Assembly: GCA_963921795.1 (NCBI GenBank)
Contig: OY997651.1
Coordinates: 49,850,518-49,914,517 of the forward strand
Direction of reading: 5' to 3'
Source of the DNA: Nannobrachium achirus
Taxonomy: Eukaryota > Chordata > Actinopteri > Myctophiformes > Myctophidae
Length of the DNA stretch: 64,000 bases
The notes under the pieces were generated by a model that searched no databases, was not told the origin of the DNA, and worked only from the letters and a program-made list of their open reading frames with translations. Position 1 is the first letter of the stretch. Each line of letters opens with the position of its first letter. Shown here piece by piece: positions 1-10,627 of the stretch. A program made the translations under genes and the position numbers.

Positions 1-960
1 CTATTTGCATATCATTTAAGCTGCCCTCAGAGCAGCATCTTAACATTGGTCTATGCATATCGTTTAAGCTGCCCTCAGAGAAGCATTGACAAAGTGCCCT
101 CAGCAGCATTGTAACATTGCTCTTTGCATATTATGTAAGCTGCCCTCAGAGCAGCATTGACCAACTGCCCTCAGAGCAGCATTTTAGCATTGCTATTTCC
201 ATATCATTTAAGCTGCCCTCAGACCAGCATTGACTAACTGCCCTCAGAGCAACATTTTGACATTGGTCTATGCATGTCATTTAGGCTGCCCTCAGAGCAC
301 ATTGACAAACTGCCCCTAGAGCAGCATTTTAACATTGCTCTTTGCATATTATGTAAGCTGCCTTCAGAGCAGCATTTTAACATTGGTCTATGCATGTCAT
401 TTAGGCTGCCCTCAGAGCAGCATTGACAAAGTGCCCCCAGAGCAGCATTTTAACATTGCTCTTTGAATATCATTTAAGCTGCCCTCAGAGCAGCATTGAC
501 AAAGTGCCCCCAGAGCAGCATTTTAACATTGCTCTTTGAATATCATTTAAGCTGCCCTCAGAGCAGCATTGACAAAGTGCCCCCAGAGCAGCATTGCTCT
601 TTGCATATCATTTAAGCTGCCCTCAGGGCAATATCTTAACATTGGTCTATGCATATCGTTTAAGCTGCCCTCAGAGCAGCATTGACAAAGTGCCCTCAGA
701 GCAGCATTTTAAAATTTGTCTTTGCATTTCATTTAAGCTGCCCTCAGAGCAGCATTTTAACATTGCTCCTTGCATATCATTTAAGCTGCCCTCAGAGCAG
801 CATTGACTAACTGCCCTCAGTGCAGCATTTTAACCTTGCTCCTTGGATATCATTTAAGCTGCCCTCAGAGCAGCATTTTAACATTGCTCCTTGCATATCA
901 TTTAAGCTGCCCTTGGAGCAGCATTGACAAAGTTCCCTCAGAGCAGCAATTTAACATAGG
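1..960. repeat. Left satellite array, truncated by the window edge
   Basis: Tandem array of a ~48-bp unit (CTGCCCTCAGAGCAGCATTT, then AACATTG, CTCTTTGCATATCATTTAAG) alternating with a ~25-bp short unit that keeps only the CTGCCCTCAGAGCAG core plus TTGACAAAGTG. The core is nearly its own reverse complement. The same array occurs in reverse orientation at 6121-8205, so this is the outer part of the left arm of a large inverted repeat. Open frames here are translations of the repeat, not genes. Confidence 0.9.
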
Positions 961-1698
961 TCTGTAACTTTGACAGTGTACAAATGGAACCAAATGGACC
1001 TGTTAGAGTACATTTGGTTCCATTTGTACATTGGAACATTGGAACATTGGTTCCTGAGGTCAGGTTGCAGCGGTTAACAGCAGCAGGCTGTTGCCGTTCT
1101 GGTGTGAACAGTTATTTGCACTTTTGTTTTTGTAAAAATGTTTCGTGTGAACTTAATTCCACTCTCATACATTCATAAAGGTTGACGGAGGAGGGGGTTC
1201 AAGCATCAGTCTGCTGAGGACCTTAATCACCAACAGCAGACTGCAGGGAGAGCATACAAGACCATTCTTGGGCCAAGTCCCATTGTACTGTTTACGGTGC
1301 CTGAAGAGGTTTAGGGTCCAGCTCCCATATCCTGAGGTCCCCCTACAACTGCATCCTGACGGGTGGAATCATCGTGTGGTACTGGTACAGGAGCTAGTAC
1401 TGCTCTTCAGTGCGGTCAGCTTAGCGAGTAGTTGGAGGTTAGCTTCCTTCCCTCCAGTCACTATGTGGCCATTTGTCTGTGGCTTATGTTTGAAAATACT
1501 TCATAATTCCATTGTAATGTAAATAAATAGTGTTTGCCCTGTACATGTATGAATAGTAAAAGAGAATGTTACCATGAAGCAGCAAAGAATGTTTAACATG
1601 GGAGAGAAAGACAATGTTACCAGATGCAATAAGACCAGTATCTCTCTCTCTCTCTCTGTGTCTTTCTGTCTATTTGTACACTGTCAAAGTTACAGACG
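961..1698 (+). mobile_element. TIR-bounded element, left-arm copy
   Basis: Bounded by inverted copies of GTCTGTAACTTTGACAGTGT followed by ACAAAT, at ~961-986 and ~1672-1698. Just inside the left end is a hairpin (about 982-1032) with arms ACAAATGGAACCAAATG and its complement. The centre holds a degraded LINE C-terminal remnant (~1267-1470). The mate, 5146-6131, is the same element in reverse and about 190 bp longer. Superfamily not recognised. Confidence 0.65.
1267..1470 (+). pseudogene. Degraded LINE reverse-transcriptase C-terminal remnant (left arm)
   Basis: Matches the better-preserved reverse-complement copy at 5430-5830. The recognisable region reads like the LINE C-terminal segment around a VWY..SCTA motif, but is interrupted. 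It lacks ~190 bp present in the other arm. Not a functional gene. Confidence 0.4.
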
Positions 1699-2321
1699 TG
1701 TAAGGGTCGATTTAGACCCCCATAAAGGAACATAGAGAGTCCCTGAAATACACTTTGAGAACCACTGATATAGACAAATTTAAGCAGCTTAGTTTTTTTA
1801 ACCTTGAACCTTGGAAGAGTAAAGAAGACAGCTTGACAATGACAATGTTGTGATATGAGACTATTGTCCGTACTGTAACAAAATGGAATGTTTGAGAACA
1901 ACTGCTCCAGTGAAGTAAGTGAGGTTTGAGTGTTAATAGATGTTTTAAAACTATAATTGATTTAAAATTGTAATTCTGGTATGACAGTTGATTCTGATGT
2001 ATTTCTGTGAACACTGTAAATGACCACAATGTTTACAATAAAAAATTGATTTCTATCATTTGCATGCTTTATTGGGTAATTGGGTAAACACTATAACTTT
2101 AATATAACTGACTCCTCCTCACACGCATGAGAAACATTGCTACACAAAGCACAAAAAGAGTACTGTAAACCTTCATTATACCGATAATTATTGATAATGG
2201 CTTCATATTTATACTATTGGCTAGAATACTGATGTTTTAACTATAACATACTGGTCATGCTACTGATTTATCTCTTTGTTATTATCTTCCACGATAATAG
2301 GCATTACAACAATGAGTATAT

Positions 2322-2445
2322 GAGATACTTCAATGGTTTCCTGTGTAAATAAGCCAAGTGCTTTTCTATGATCTCCTTTTAGTTGACCTTGTACCAGTGA
2401 ACTGTACCTTCATGAAACTGTACCTTTTCCTATGCAAACCTCTAA
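2322..2445 (+). mobile_element. Truncated retroposon 3' end inserted in the left arm
   Basis: The segment from GAGATACTTCAATGGTTTCC to CAAACCTCTAATAATCA is absent from the matching place in the right arm (near 3825-3840, where GAATGAGTCCACTAGG is uninterrupted). The same ~120-bp sequence recurs at 9847-9998 with a (TCAA)n tail, and in reverse at 21870-21965 and 35603-35715 with (TTGA)n. This is the signature of a retroposon 3' end with a tetranucleotide tail. Confidence 0.65.
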
Positions 2446-2540
2446 TAATCAGTCCAATAGGACCCCCATAACTCTGAGGAAGATATTATATTATGGTCTG
2501 TCTGTCATTCTGTCTGTCTGTAACACTTCATGTTCCATAT

Positions 2541-3700
2541 ACTGTATGGGCAATAATAACGTCAATGACAGCCCAACAATATTGGACACTGTCACGGTCC
2601 TCAATGCTGTCCTAGTTTAAAACTTTATAAGGACATTAAAGCATTGATCAACCCAATTATGGAAGAGGGGTTAAAACTGGGTAGGGTTTAAGGGGTTGGC
2701 CAGTTTTGTTCAATATATAGTATTGATGTTTGCTTTATTGACATGAGAAAACATACATTTACATTGCCAAAACTGTTGACAATGGGGAACATACTGTATA
2801 TACAGTTGGAGGGGGTACAGCAGTGTGTAAACAGAGCATTACAGCATTGTGTCCTTTAAAGGTAGCAGCTCTATTTCATATTGTGCAGCAGGTCTAGTAA
2901 TCCATGGTTTGTAGTCCTTAGGGTGGTTGTGTTCCAGTCTCTAGCCTTCTTTTATCGTCATTGCTAACATGATGGTCGTCTTCAATCTGGTTTAGCCTCC
3001 ATCATTCTATATACTCATACTGTCAGTCAGACAGCTAACAGTCTGACTTTCTAAAGTGTTTAGAAACAAAAAATAACCACATTATCTCTATATAATATGG
3101 GCCTGTACAGAAGCATAGGGATGAAGCGGGTCATCCATAGAAAATCTAAATATTTGGCACAGAGAAGGACAGGTCTTTGCCATGGACACATTTATCCAGG
3201 TACGGACATATTGATGACCTGGATGAACTCTTTTGGGTTGTTTCACTCCCAGGCCAGCGCATAATCGAGCTTGGTACCCATAAGAACATGACTCACTCAT
3301 CTGGTCTCAGATAACATACTGTATATCAGTCTTTGTTAGAACGTATTATGACCTTAGGAGACTACAGTCATTGTTGACTACACTTGCTTTGCATCCCATC
3401 TATAAAGCTTCACAAATATACTTACAATGCATCTATTTATAATAGTGTATAATTTGAGTAACTAAAATCCAAAACATACTCATGATACTTTATAAGGTAA
3501 AGTATCATAATACCTTACTAGTAAGATGCCCTAAGGGCGAGGGCGCGTGCAAATGGTCGTGTGCACGCACCCGCCTGGGTGACTGCAGACTGCTGGGCAC
3601 TGGAGCTTTGGCATAGGATCAACTTTGACCGTCTGACATCATAGAGAGATAGAGATTGACACAATATGGGCATTCCCAGATATGGGCTCATGTGGTCTAT
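2541..3700. other. Spacer of the large inverted repeat, no gene seen
   Basis: This region between the arms has no match on the other side that I can see. It is AT-rich with a few short open frames (for example 3088-3300 on the minus strand) that show no recognisable domain. No RNA gene or element ends recognised. Confidence 0.5.
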
Positions 3701-3744
3701 TTGCAAGTGTCTTGCAGTGTGGCCATATATGAAGCATGAAGTGT

Positions 3745-3745
<1 letters not shown>

Positions 3746-3790
<45 letters not shown>
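3746..3790. repeat. (CAGA)n microsatellite
   Basis: About 11 tandem CAGA units. The left arm has the complementary, shorter and interrupted (GTCT)n near 2490-2520, so the array changed length after the arms separated. Confidence 0.9.
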
Positions 3791-4307
3791 CATAATATCT
3801 TCCTCAGAGTTATGGGGGTCCTAGTGGACTCATTCTTGTAATACCTATTATAGTGGAAGATAATAACAAAGAGATAAATGAGTATCATGACCAGTATGCT
3901 ATAGTTAAAACATCAGTATTCTAGCAAAATAGTATGAATATAAAGCCATTATCAATAATTCTCGGTATAATGAGGGTTTACAGTACATTACTTTTTGTGC
4001 TTTGTGTAGCAATGTTTCCCGTGTTTGTGAGGAGTCAGTTATATTATAATTATAGTGTTATAAGCAGATTATAGAGATTACCCAATAAAGCATGCAGAAT
4101 CATTATTTAATGTTTTCAACACTAACTTTAATACAAATTATAGAAATTATTCTTTATTGTAAACATCATTTACAGTACCAGAATTCCAATTTTAAATCAA
4201 TTATAGTTTTAAAACAATTATTAACACTGAAAACCTCACTTACTTCACTGGAGCAGTGGTTCTTAAACATTCCATTTTGTTACAGTACAGATAATGGTCT
4301 CATATCA

Positions 4308-5005
4308 CCAGTAAGGCTCCCTAATCGGGAGATAAGCGACCGTAGGTCACTTATCTCAACAAATCGGGCAAAAATGTGTTTTGCCAAAATCTTCCTGATC
4401 CATGTTGATGACATGAGTGTAGACATACTGTGTAGTGATTTTCGTGATTTTAGGGCCAAATCTGTAGGAGCAGTGTCCAAAAATGTGTTTTGCAAGAATC
4501 GGCCTCATGGTGGCGCTAGAAGAGGGCCATGTGAGAAATGAGGGGTGGGGTCTCCGCGTTGCCTTGGCGGACGAATAGGTACCGGCCCCGGCTCTCCCGG
4601 ACGCTCCTAGCCCGAGTTACGGCATTTTATGTGAGCTGCAGTGGAGGGGGTCCTCCACTGGGGGCGCCACCACTTTGGCATCCGTTCTGGAGCACCAGGA
4701 GTCGGTGGTCCCCGGGAATTCCCCGTGAGCAGCCATGTTGGAGTGGTGATTTGGTCATTTTTGCACATTTGGTTTTTTTTTTACATCTGGGGGTCCCCCA
4801 GGGACCTGGGGGTCCCTGGAGCTCTTTGGCAGCCAAGGAGCGTGTGTGCAAAATTTGGCATGGATCGGGGCAACGGTTGCGGAGATATGAGCAGGGCAAG
4901 AGTGTGACATGTGAGGTGTGACAGACTGACGGACTGACTGACTGACTGACGGACTCACTCACAGTTTGTGCAGGGTTTGATAGTAAATGCGACCTACGGT
5001 CGCAA
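4308..5005 (+). mobile_element. GCGACC-ended element, copy 1
   Basis: Starts CCAGTAAGGCTCCCTAATCG and ends GCGACCTACGGTCGCAA. The left arm of the inverted repeat (around 1840-1870) preserves the empty site, so both ends are defined. Near the left end is GCGACCGTAGGTCAC and at the right end its near-complement, each self-complementary and able to form a hairpin. A 127-codon open frame (4538-4921) is also open in copy 3 (46241-46621, minus) but has no recognised domain. A variable (GACT)n lies at ~4930-4955. Related copies: 40959-41510 and 46151-46836. The superfamily is uncertain; the 3' terminal hairpin recalls Helitrons, but the termini are not canonical. Confidence 0.8.
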
Positions 5006-5145
5006 CAACATCATTGTCAAGCTGTCTTCTTTCCTCTTCCGAGGTTAAAGGTTAAAAAGCTGCTTAAATAGTCTATATCAGTGGTTCTCAAAGTGTATTT
5101 CAGGGACTCTCTAGGTTCCTTTATGGGGGTCTAAATTGACCTACA

Positions 5146-6131
5146 AGTCTGTAACTTTGACTGTGTACAAATAGACAGAAAGACAGACAGAGAGAGAGAC
5201 TTGTCTTATTGCATCTGGTAACATTCTGTCTTTCTCTCCCATGTTAAACTTTCATTGCTGCTTCATGGTAACATTCTCTTTTACTATTCATACATGTACA
5301 GGGCAAACACTATTTATTTACATTACAATGGAATTATGAAGTATTTTCAACCTTCAATCAACAGGTTTCCTGTAAGGCTGGAGAGACATTCATTCTTTCA
5401 TACTTTATTACTAACAAGGTTTAATTAATCTGGCCAAACATAAGCCACAGACAAAAGGCCACATAGCCACCTAGTCCAGGGCATGTAGTGTTCAATGTTT
5501 GTCCATTTGGCTGATGGCAGCCAAGAAGAATGTACTTTTGGAGCGGATGGAAAGGCTAAGGTACCGCTTGCCTGAACAGAAGTCCCCCACAATCCGTTCA
5601 GCCTTGGCCATGCATCGCCTCTGATATATTCCATGGAAGAAAGGAAGCTAATCTCCAACTGCCCGCTGAGCTGACCGCACTGAAGAGCAGTACAGCTCCC
5701 GTACCAGTACCACACGATGATTCCACCTGTCAGGAAGGATGCAGTTGTAGGAGGACCTCAGGATATGGGAGCTGGACCCTAAACCTCGTCAGGCACCAAC
5801 AATGGGACTTGGCCCAAGAATGGTCTTGTATGCTCTCCCTGCAGTCTGCTGTTGGTGTTAAGGTCCCCAGAAGACTGATGCTTGAACCCCCTCCTCCGTC
5901 AACCTATATGAATGTATGAGAGTGGAATTAAGTTCACACGAAACATTTTTACAAAAACAAAAGTGCAAAGAACTGTTCACACCAGAACGGCAACAGCCTG
6001 CTGCTGTTAACCGCTGCAACCTGACCTCAGAAACCATTTGGAACCATTTGGTTCCAATGTACAAATGGAACCAAATGGACCCTAACAGGTCCATTTGGTT
6101 CCATTTGTACACTGTCAAAGTTACAGACCTA
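5146..6131 (-). mobile_element. TIR-bounded element, right-arm copy
   Basis: Mate of 961-1698 with the same terminal inverted repeat GTCTGTAACTTTGACWGTGT at both ends. It retains about 190 bp (~5440-5630) that the left-arm copy has lost, and a hairpin of ACAAATGGAACCAAATGG arms at ~6058-6112. Confidence 0.65.
5430..5830 (-). pseudogene. LINE reverse-transcriptase C-terminal remnant
   Basis: Read on the minus strand, the pieces IIVWYWYGSCTALQ, SSMEYI, then in another frame RRCMAKAERIVGD and YLSLSIRSKSTFF follow the order of the C-terminal segment of many fish non-LTR retrotransposons (VWYG.CTA.., RRC..KA..I..D, R.L..RT.R..SFF). Frameshifts and stops break it. The call rests on family resemblance seen by eye. 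Confidence 0.45.
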
Positions 6132-6973
6132 TGTTAAATTGCTGCTCTGAAGGAAGTTTGTCAATGCTGCTCTGAGGGCAGCTTAAATGATATGCAAGGA
6201 GCAATGTTAAAATGCTGCTTTGAGGGCAGCTTAAATGATATTCATAGACCAATGTTAAGATATTGCTCTGAGGGCAGCTTAAATGATATGCAAAGAGCAA
6301 TGTTAAAATGCTGCTCTGAGGGCAGTTAGTCAATGCTGCTCTGAGGGCAGCTTAAATGATATGCAAATAGCAATGCTGAAATGCTGTTCTGAGGGCAGTT
6401 GGTCAATGCTGCTCTGAGGGCAGCTTACATAATATGCAAAGAGCAATGTTAAAATGCTGCTCTGAGGGCACTTTGTCAATGCTGCTCTGAGGGCAGCTTA
6501 AACGATATGCATAGACCAATGTTAAGATGCTGCTCTGAGGGCAGTTTAAATGATATTCAATGAGCAATGCTGCTCTGGGGGCACTTTGTCAATGCTGCTC
6601 TGAGGGCAGCCTAAATGATAAGCAAATAGCAATGCTAAAATGCTGCTCTGAGGGCAGTTAGTCAATGCTGCTCTGAGGGCAGCTTAAATGAGATGCATAG
6701 ACCAATCTAAAATGCTGCTCTGAGGGCAGTTAGTCAATGCTGGTCTGAGGGCAGCTTAAATGATATGCAAATAGCATTGCTGAAATGCTGCTCTGAGGGC
6801 AGTTGGTCAATGCTGCTCTGAGGGCAGCATACATAATATGCAAAGACAAATGTTAAAATGCTGCTCTGGGGGCACTTTGTCAATGCTGCTCTGAGGGCAG
6901 CCTAAATGATTTGCATAGACCAATGTTAAAATGCTGCTCTGAGGGCAGCCTAAATGATATGCATAGACCAATG

Positions 6974-7606
6974 TTAACTCATTGAATGCCCTTTTCAAGA
7001 TGGCCGCCAAGTACCAGGATGCCACGTTCTTAAATTTCTAGTGCACTGATCATTTTTTAGTGCACGGATCGTGCATGCCCATGCACCATATATGCACCAT
7101 ATGTGTAGTACTTTTTAACAGCTTTCAAACAAAAAAATACGCTTGGAAATCCGTTCAGGCATTCATGAGATAGAAGCCTTCAAAGTCAGACAAAACAAAC
7201 ACTGCCACCTTCCTAAATTTCTAGTGCATGGATCAATTTTTAGTGCACGGATCGTGCACGCCCATGCCTAGATCATGCACCATATGTGTAGTACTTTTTA
7301 ACAGCTTTCAAACAAAAACATCCGCTTGGAAATCCGTTCAGGCACTCATGAGATACAAGCCTTCAAAGTCAGACAAAACAGCCATTTTTGACATTTTGAA
7401 AGATGTGTTTGTTATGGGGCTAAACATGCAATTTCGCAATTGCGATCATGCCTAATACATTTGAGGCATTTTTAGAATTTTTTTTATAATTTCTTTTTTT
7501 TTTTTTTTTTTTCAAAATGGCTTCCAACTCGGGAAACTCGGGCTGTGGCAGCCTGGGACTACTGTAATAACTCGGGAAACTCGGGCCTTGGCAGTCAATG
7601 AGTTAA
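6974..7606. mobile_element. TTAA-target MITE in the satellite
   Basis: TTAA at 6974-6977 and at 7603-7606 flank ends that are inverted repeats (CTCATTGAATGCC on the left; GGCAGTCAATGAG on the right). The uninterrupted satellite unit reads CAATGTTAAGATG, which gives the empty site and a TTAA target duplication. That target size fits piggyBac- or Kolobok-type transposition. Similar ends occur at 42179-42878. Confidence 0.8.
7031..7380 (+). repeat. ~180-bp direct duplication inside the TTAA MITE
   Basis: Two head-to-tail copies (about 7031-7195 and 7213-7380), each running from TAAATTTCTAGTGCAYKGAT through CGGATCGTGCAYGCCCATGC and GTAGTACTTTTTAACAGC to CCTTCAAAGTCAGACAAAAC. Differences are a handful of substitutions and a short indel. 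Confidence 0.8.
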
Positions 7607-8202
7607 GATGCTGCTCTGAGGGCACTTTGTTAATGCTGCTCTGAGGGCAGCTTACATAATATGCAAAGACTGAGCAATGTTAAAATGCTGCTCTGAGGGC
7701 ACTTTGTCAATGCTGCTCTGAGGGCAGCTTAAACGATATGCATAGACCAATGTTAAGATGCTGCTCTGAGGGCAGCTTATGTGATATACAAAGAGCAAGA
7801 GCAATGCTGCTCTGGGGTCACTTTGTCAATGCTGCTCTGAGGGCAGCCTAAATGACATGCATAGAACAATGTTAAAATGCTGCTCTGAGGGCAGTTGGTC
7901 AATGCTGCTCTGAGGGCAGCTTACATAATATGCAAAGAGCAATGTTAAAATGCTGCTCCGAGGGCACTTTGTCAATGCTGCTCTGAGGGCAGCTTAAACG
8001 ATATGCATAGACCAATGTTAAGATGCTGCTCTGAGGGCAGCTTAAATGATATGCAAAGAGCAATGCTGCTCTGGGGGCAGCCTAAATGACATGCATAGAC
8101 CAATGTTAAAATGTTGCTCTGAGGGCAGTTAGTCAATGCTGGTCTGAGGGCAGCTTAAATTATATGCATAGACCAATGTTAAAATGCTGCCCTGAGGGCA
8201 AT

Positions 8203-8237
8203 GAGATAGAGACACTAGTTTCTAGTGTCTCTATCTC
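8203..8237. repeat. Perfect hairpin at the edge of the inverted repeat
   Basis: 16-bp perfectly paired arms GAGATAGAGACACTAG with a 3-nt loop. It sits exactly where the satellite array ends. Confidence 0.85.
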
Positions 8238-8800
8238 TCTCTGGAAGAGGTTGCACATGAACTCTGCAGCAGCACTGAGGCGCCTCAACAAAACAAAATG
8301 ATTTAAATAACATTGCAATTCAAGGCAGTTTGAACAGCTAATTTTAACAGAGTCGCTATGTAACAAGGTCAAGCTGCATTAGCTAACAACAGTAGCTTGC
8401 TAGCTATGTTTGAAAATGTTAACATTAGCAACCTGCTAGGTTGCTACATTTGAAAATGATTTAATTACATTACAATTCAAGGCAGAGTTGGAACAGCTAG
8501 TTTCAACATAGCAGACTATCTATAGTAACAAGGCTAAGCTACAGTGGCTAACATTAGCTAAATGAAATCAACACCTTGCTAAGTTAGTCAGCTAGCAAAC
8601 CTTAGCTTAATGAAAGTTTCTAAATGTAGTTCTAGCAAACATCAACAAATTCATATTTAAAAGTCTTACCTTGCAGATGAAGCAATATGCTTAGGCAGTG
8701 TAGCGAGTAGTGAAGATTTTAATAGTTTAGTGTAGTAGTAGGCTTGCACTGAAGCAGTAGCAGGCTTTCACTAACCTCGCCTCACCAGGCTTTCCTGAGA
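8238..8800. other. AT-rich intergenic DNA, no gene seen
   Basis: Contains repeated GCTAGC/AACATTAGC words and two similar ATGATTTAAATAACATTGCA and ATGATTTAATTACATTACAA passages (~8300 and ~8455), suggesting an old local duplication. No coding or RNA feature recognised. Confidence 0.5.
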
Positions 8801-9090
8801 GAAAGCCTGGTATTCGTTTACTAAACAGGTCGTCTGATCCGGTCTAGACCGGATGATATCTTACGTCATTTTGTATTCAAAACGGACTACACTTTGGCCG
8901 GAACTACCGACCGGAATTAGTTTTATCCCAGTTTGCGCATGCGCAAAACCAGGTTAAAACTGATTCCGGTCGGTAGTTCCGGCCAAATTGTAGTCCGTCT
9001 TGAATACAAAATGACGTAAGACGTCATCCGCTTCCGACCGGATCAAAAGCCCGAAATTGGAAGCGATCCCAGGCTAGGCTTTCACTGAAG
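8785..9090. mobile_element. Palindromic (foldback) MITE, copy 1
   Basis: About 100-bp inverted arms, roughly 8835-8935 and 8945-9045, share GTATTCAAAACGGACTACAC and CCGGAACTACCGACCGGAAT and centre on GCGCATGCGC. Outer CCAGGCT/AGCCTGG words lie beyond the arms. A diverged second copy is at 61424-61755 in the opposite orientation, and a fragment with CCGGTCTGGACCGGATCC lies at ~29615-29645. Confidence 0.8.
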
Positions 9091-10500
9091 GCAGCAGGAG
9101 CAGACTAACTGACTGACTGACTGTGATACAAAGATGGCTGCCGCTGAACAATTCAAAATTGCATTGAACCCGCCTCCCGCCCCGCCTCCAACTGTTACTG
9201 ATTGGCCAGGCGCGAGGACCAATGAAATTGAATGCTGCCCTCAGGTCACATTCCAATCCTTATAAGTCAGATCTGCGCGGTGCACAGCCAATGGTTCTTT
9301 GGTCTGGCGAGTGGGAGCCCCGGGCCGGGTTCAATCCCCGCTTCTGCGCATCACTACATGTGCATTCACGCACGCACACGAGGTTTTCACCAGTAGGCCT
9401 ACATCACTATTATTTATTTTTGCAGTCGGCCAGAATACCAGCTATCTCCATAAGCCAGGACACCTCCAAGTAGGCTATCTGACAATACTGTAGGAGTCAC
9501 CTTAATACCAACTCTGATAGGTCTGATATTGTGTGTATTGTTGTGTAACATGTTTTTCCCCCCTTTCTTTTTTTCTTTTCTTCTTTTTCTAAAGGTTCAT
9601 ATTTTGGCATAGCTACTGCAGACTGCAGAGATGTAGGCTATTTAAACTACCACACTGTCACATCATTATATGTTATATATCGAATACCGTGGCTTGCCAA
9701 GTGAAGTTGTTGCCAACTATTGTTCCTTTAATTTGTTGCTGCTGCTGCTGTTGTTGTTGTTGTTGTTGTGAATGTGTCGAATGTTCAGTTTAACTGCCAT
9801 AAAACATATTTTGTCATTATTTGATTTGTTTCATGTTAGTGTTATATGAGATACTTTAATGGTTTCCTGTGGAAATAAGCTTAGTCTTTTCATGGATCTC
9901 CTTTTAGTAGACCTTGTACCAGTGAACTGTACCGTCATGAAACTGTACCTTTTCCTATGCAAACTTCTAATAAAGTCTTCAATCAATCAATCAATCAAGT
10001 TTTATTCTTGTCACCACTGTGTACGTGCAAGAAGTGCACGGAACTGCTTCTGTAGTGTGTGTTGTAAGGGGGACACGTTAGTGGTTACACACGATAAAGC
10101 TCCGACCGGACGCGGAAGAAGTTTGTTTTTTCCTATGTTTTTTTCTATGGTTTTTTTCCGCACAGAGAAACGAGGTATGTAACTCTATGGGTATGTTTTG
10201 CATTCTGTCTGTGTTAATGTTGTGCGCTGTACTTGTTTGTTTCTAAATGTATGGTGGTTGTACAAGTGCATTTTACAGTTTTTGTACTTCGTATTGTGTC
10301 ACACGCACGCCCACATGTTTTATCGTGTAGGCTATATCGTTGTGCACTGCACACGTCACGTGTTTATGAAATGTATGGAGGTTTTCTGAAATAAACCTGG
10401 GCTAATATTATAATATGGCTTTAGTAGTCCTCCCAACCACGTTAGCCAGTATTGAGTGTGTGACGCAGATACACACACACACACACACACGCATGCGAGG
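9091..10500. other. Intergenic DNA with a retroposon tail and short repeats
   Basis: Holds a GGGTTCAATCCCC box-B-like word (~9327), a (TGC/TGT)n stretch at 9736-9769, a retroposon 3' end at 9847-9998 and a short (CA)n at 10471-10490. The 107-codon frame at 9859-10182 begins inside the retroposon tail and shows no domain. No gene supported. Confidence 0.5.
9847..9998 (+). mobile_element. Retroposon 3' end with (TCAA)n tail
   Basis: Second copy of the family seen at 2322-2445, ending ACTTCTAATAAAGTCTTCAA then (TCAA)n. An AATAAA word precedes the tail. Only the 3' ~150 bp is present, as expected for 5'-truncated retroposons. Confidence 0.65.
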
Positions 10501-10627
10501 GACCAAGACTACAAATACCATTGTATAAGTAAACAAACAATAGCCAGATTGTCAAATAATATAAGAAAGAGGCAGAAATATAACTGATCTACAAGCTCCC
10601 ATATCTGCTTGCTTGTAGATCTGCTAG

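Larger units (their letters stand above)
1..2540. repeat. Left arm of an ~8 kb inverted repeat
   Basis: The arm runs satellite array, TIR element (961-1698), a GTTCTCAAAG-type hAT remnant (~1735-1770), unique AT-rich DNA, and a (GTCT)n stretch near 2490-2520. All of this recurs in reverse complement between ~3700 and 8205. Stretches compared by eye are about 90-95% identical. The arm lacks two things present on the right (the 4308-5005 element and ~190 bp near 5440-5630) and has one insertion the right arm lacks (about 2322-2445). Confidence 0.85.
3700..8205. repeat. Right arm of the ~8 kb inverted repeat
   Basis: Reverse complement of the left arm: (CAGA)n at 3746-3790, AT-rich unique DNA to ~4300, TIR element 5146-6131, and satellite array from 6121. 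Two insertions have clean junctions when compared with the left arm or the satellite unit: 4308-5005 and 6974-7606. The array ends near 8205 next to a perfect hairpin. Confidence 0.85.
6121..8205. repeat. Right satellite array, interrupted once
   Basis: Same 48/25-bp satellite as 1-960 in reverse orientation (CTGCTCTGAGGGCAGCTTAA, ATGATATGCAAAGAGCAATG, TTAAAATG). It is interrupted at 6974-7606 by a TTAA-flanked element. Units vary mainly at AAAGAGC/ATAGACC and at AGCTTAAATG/AGTTAGTCAATG, giving a higher-order alternation. Nearly all units keep the almost palindromic CTGCTCTGAGGGCAG core. Confidence 0.9.

Noticed and set aside
594..806. Open frames across the satellite arrays (also 6121-6333 and 6807-7025)
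   Set aside because: They translate the 48/25-bp repeat itself; the peptides are periodic and occur wherever the unit length keeps frame.
1..960. CRISPR-like array
   Set aside because: The intervening sequences are themselves repeated, and the context is a vertebrate satellite.
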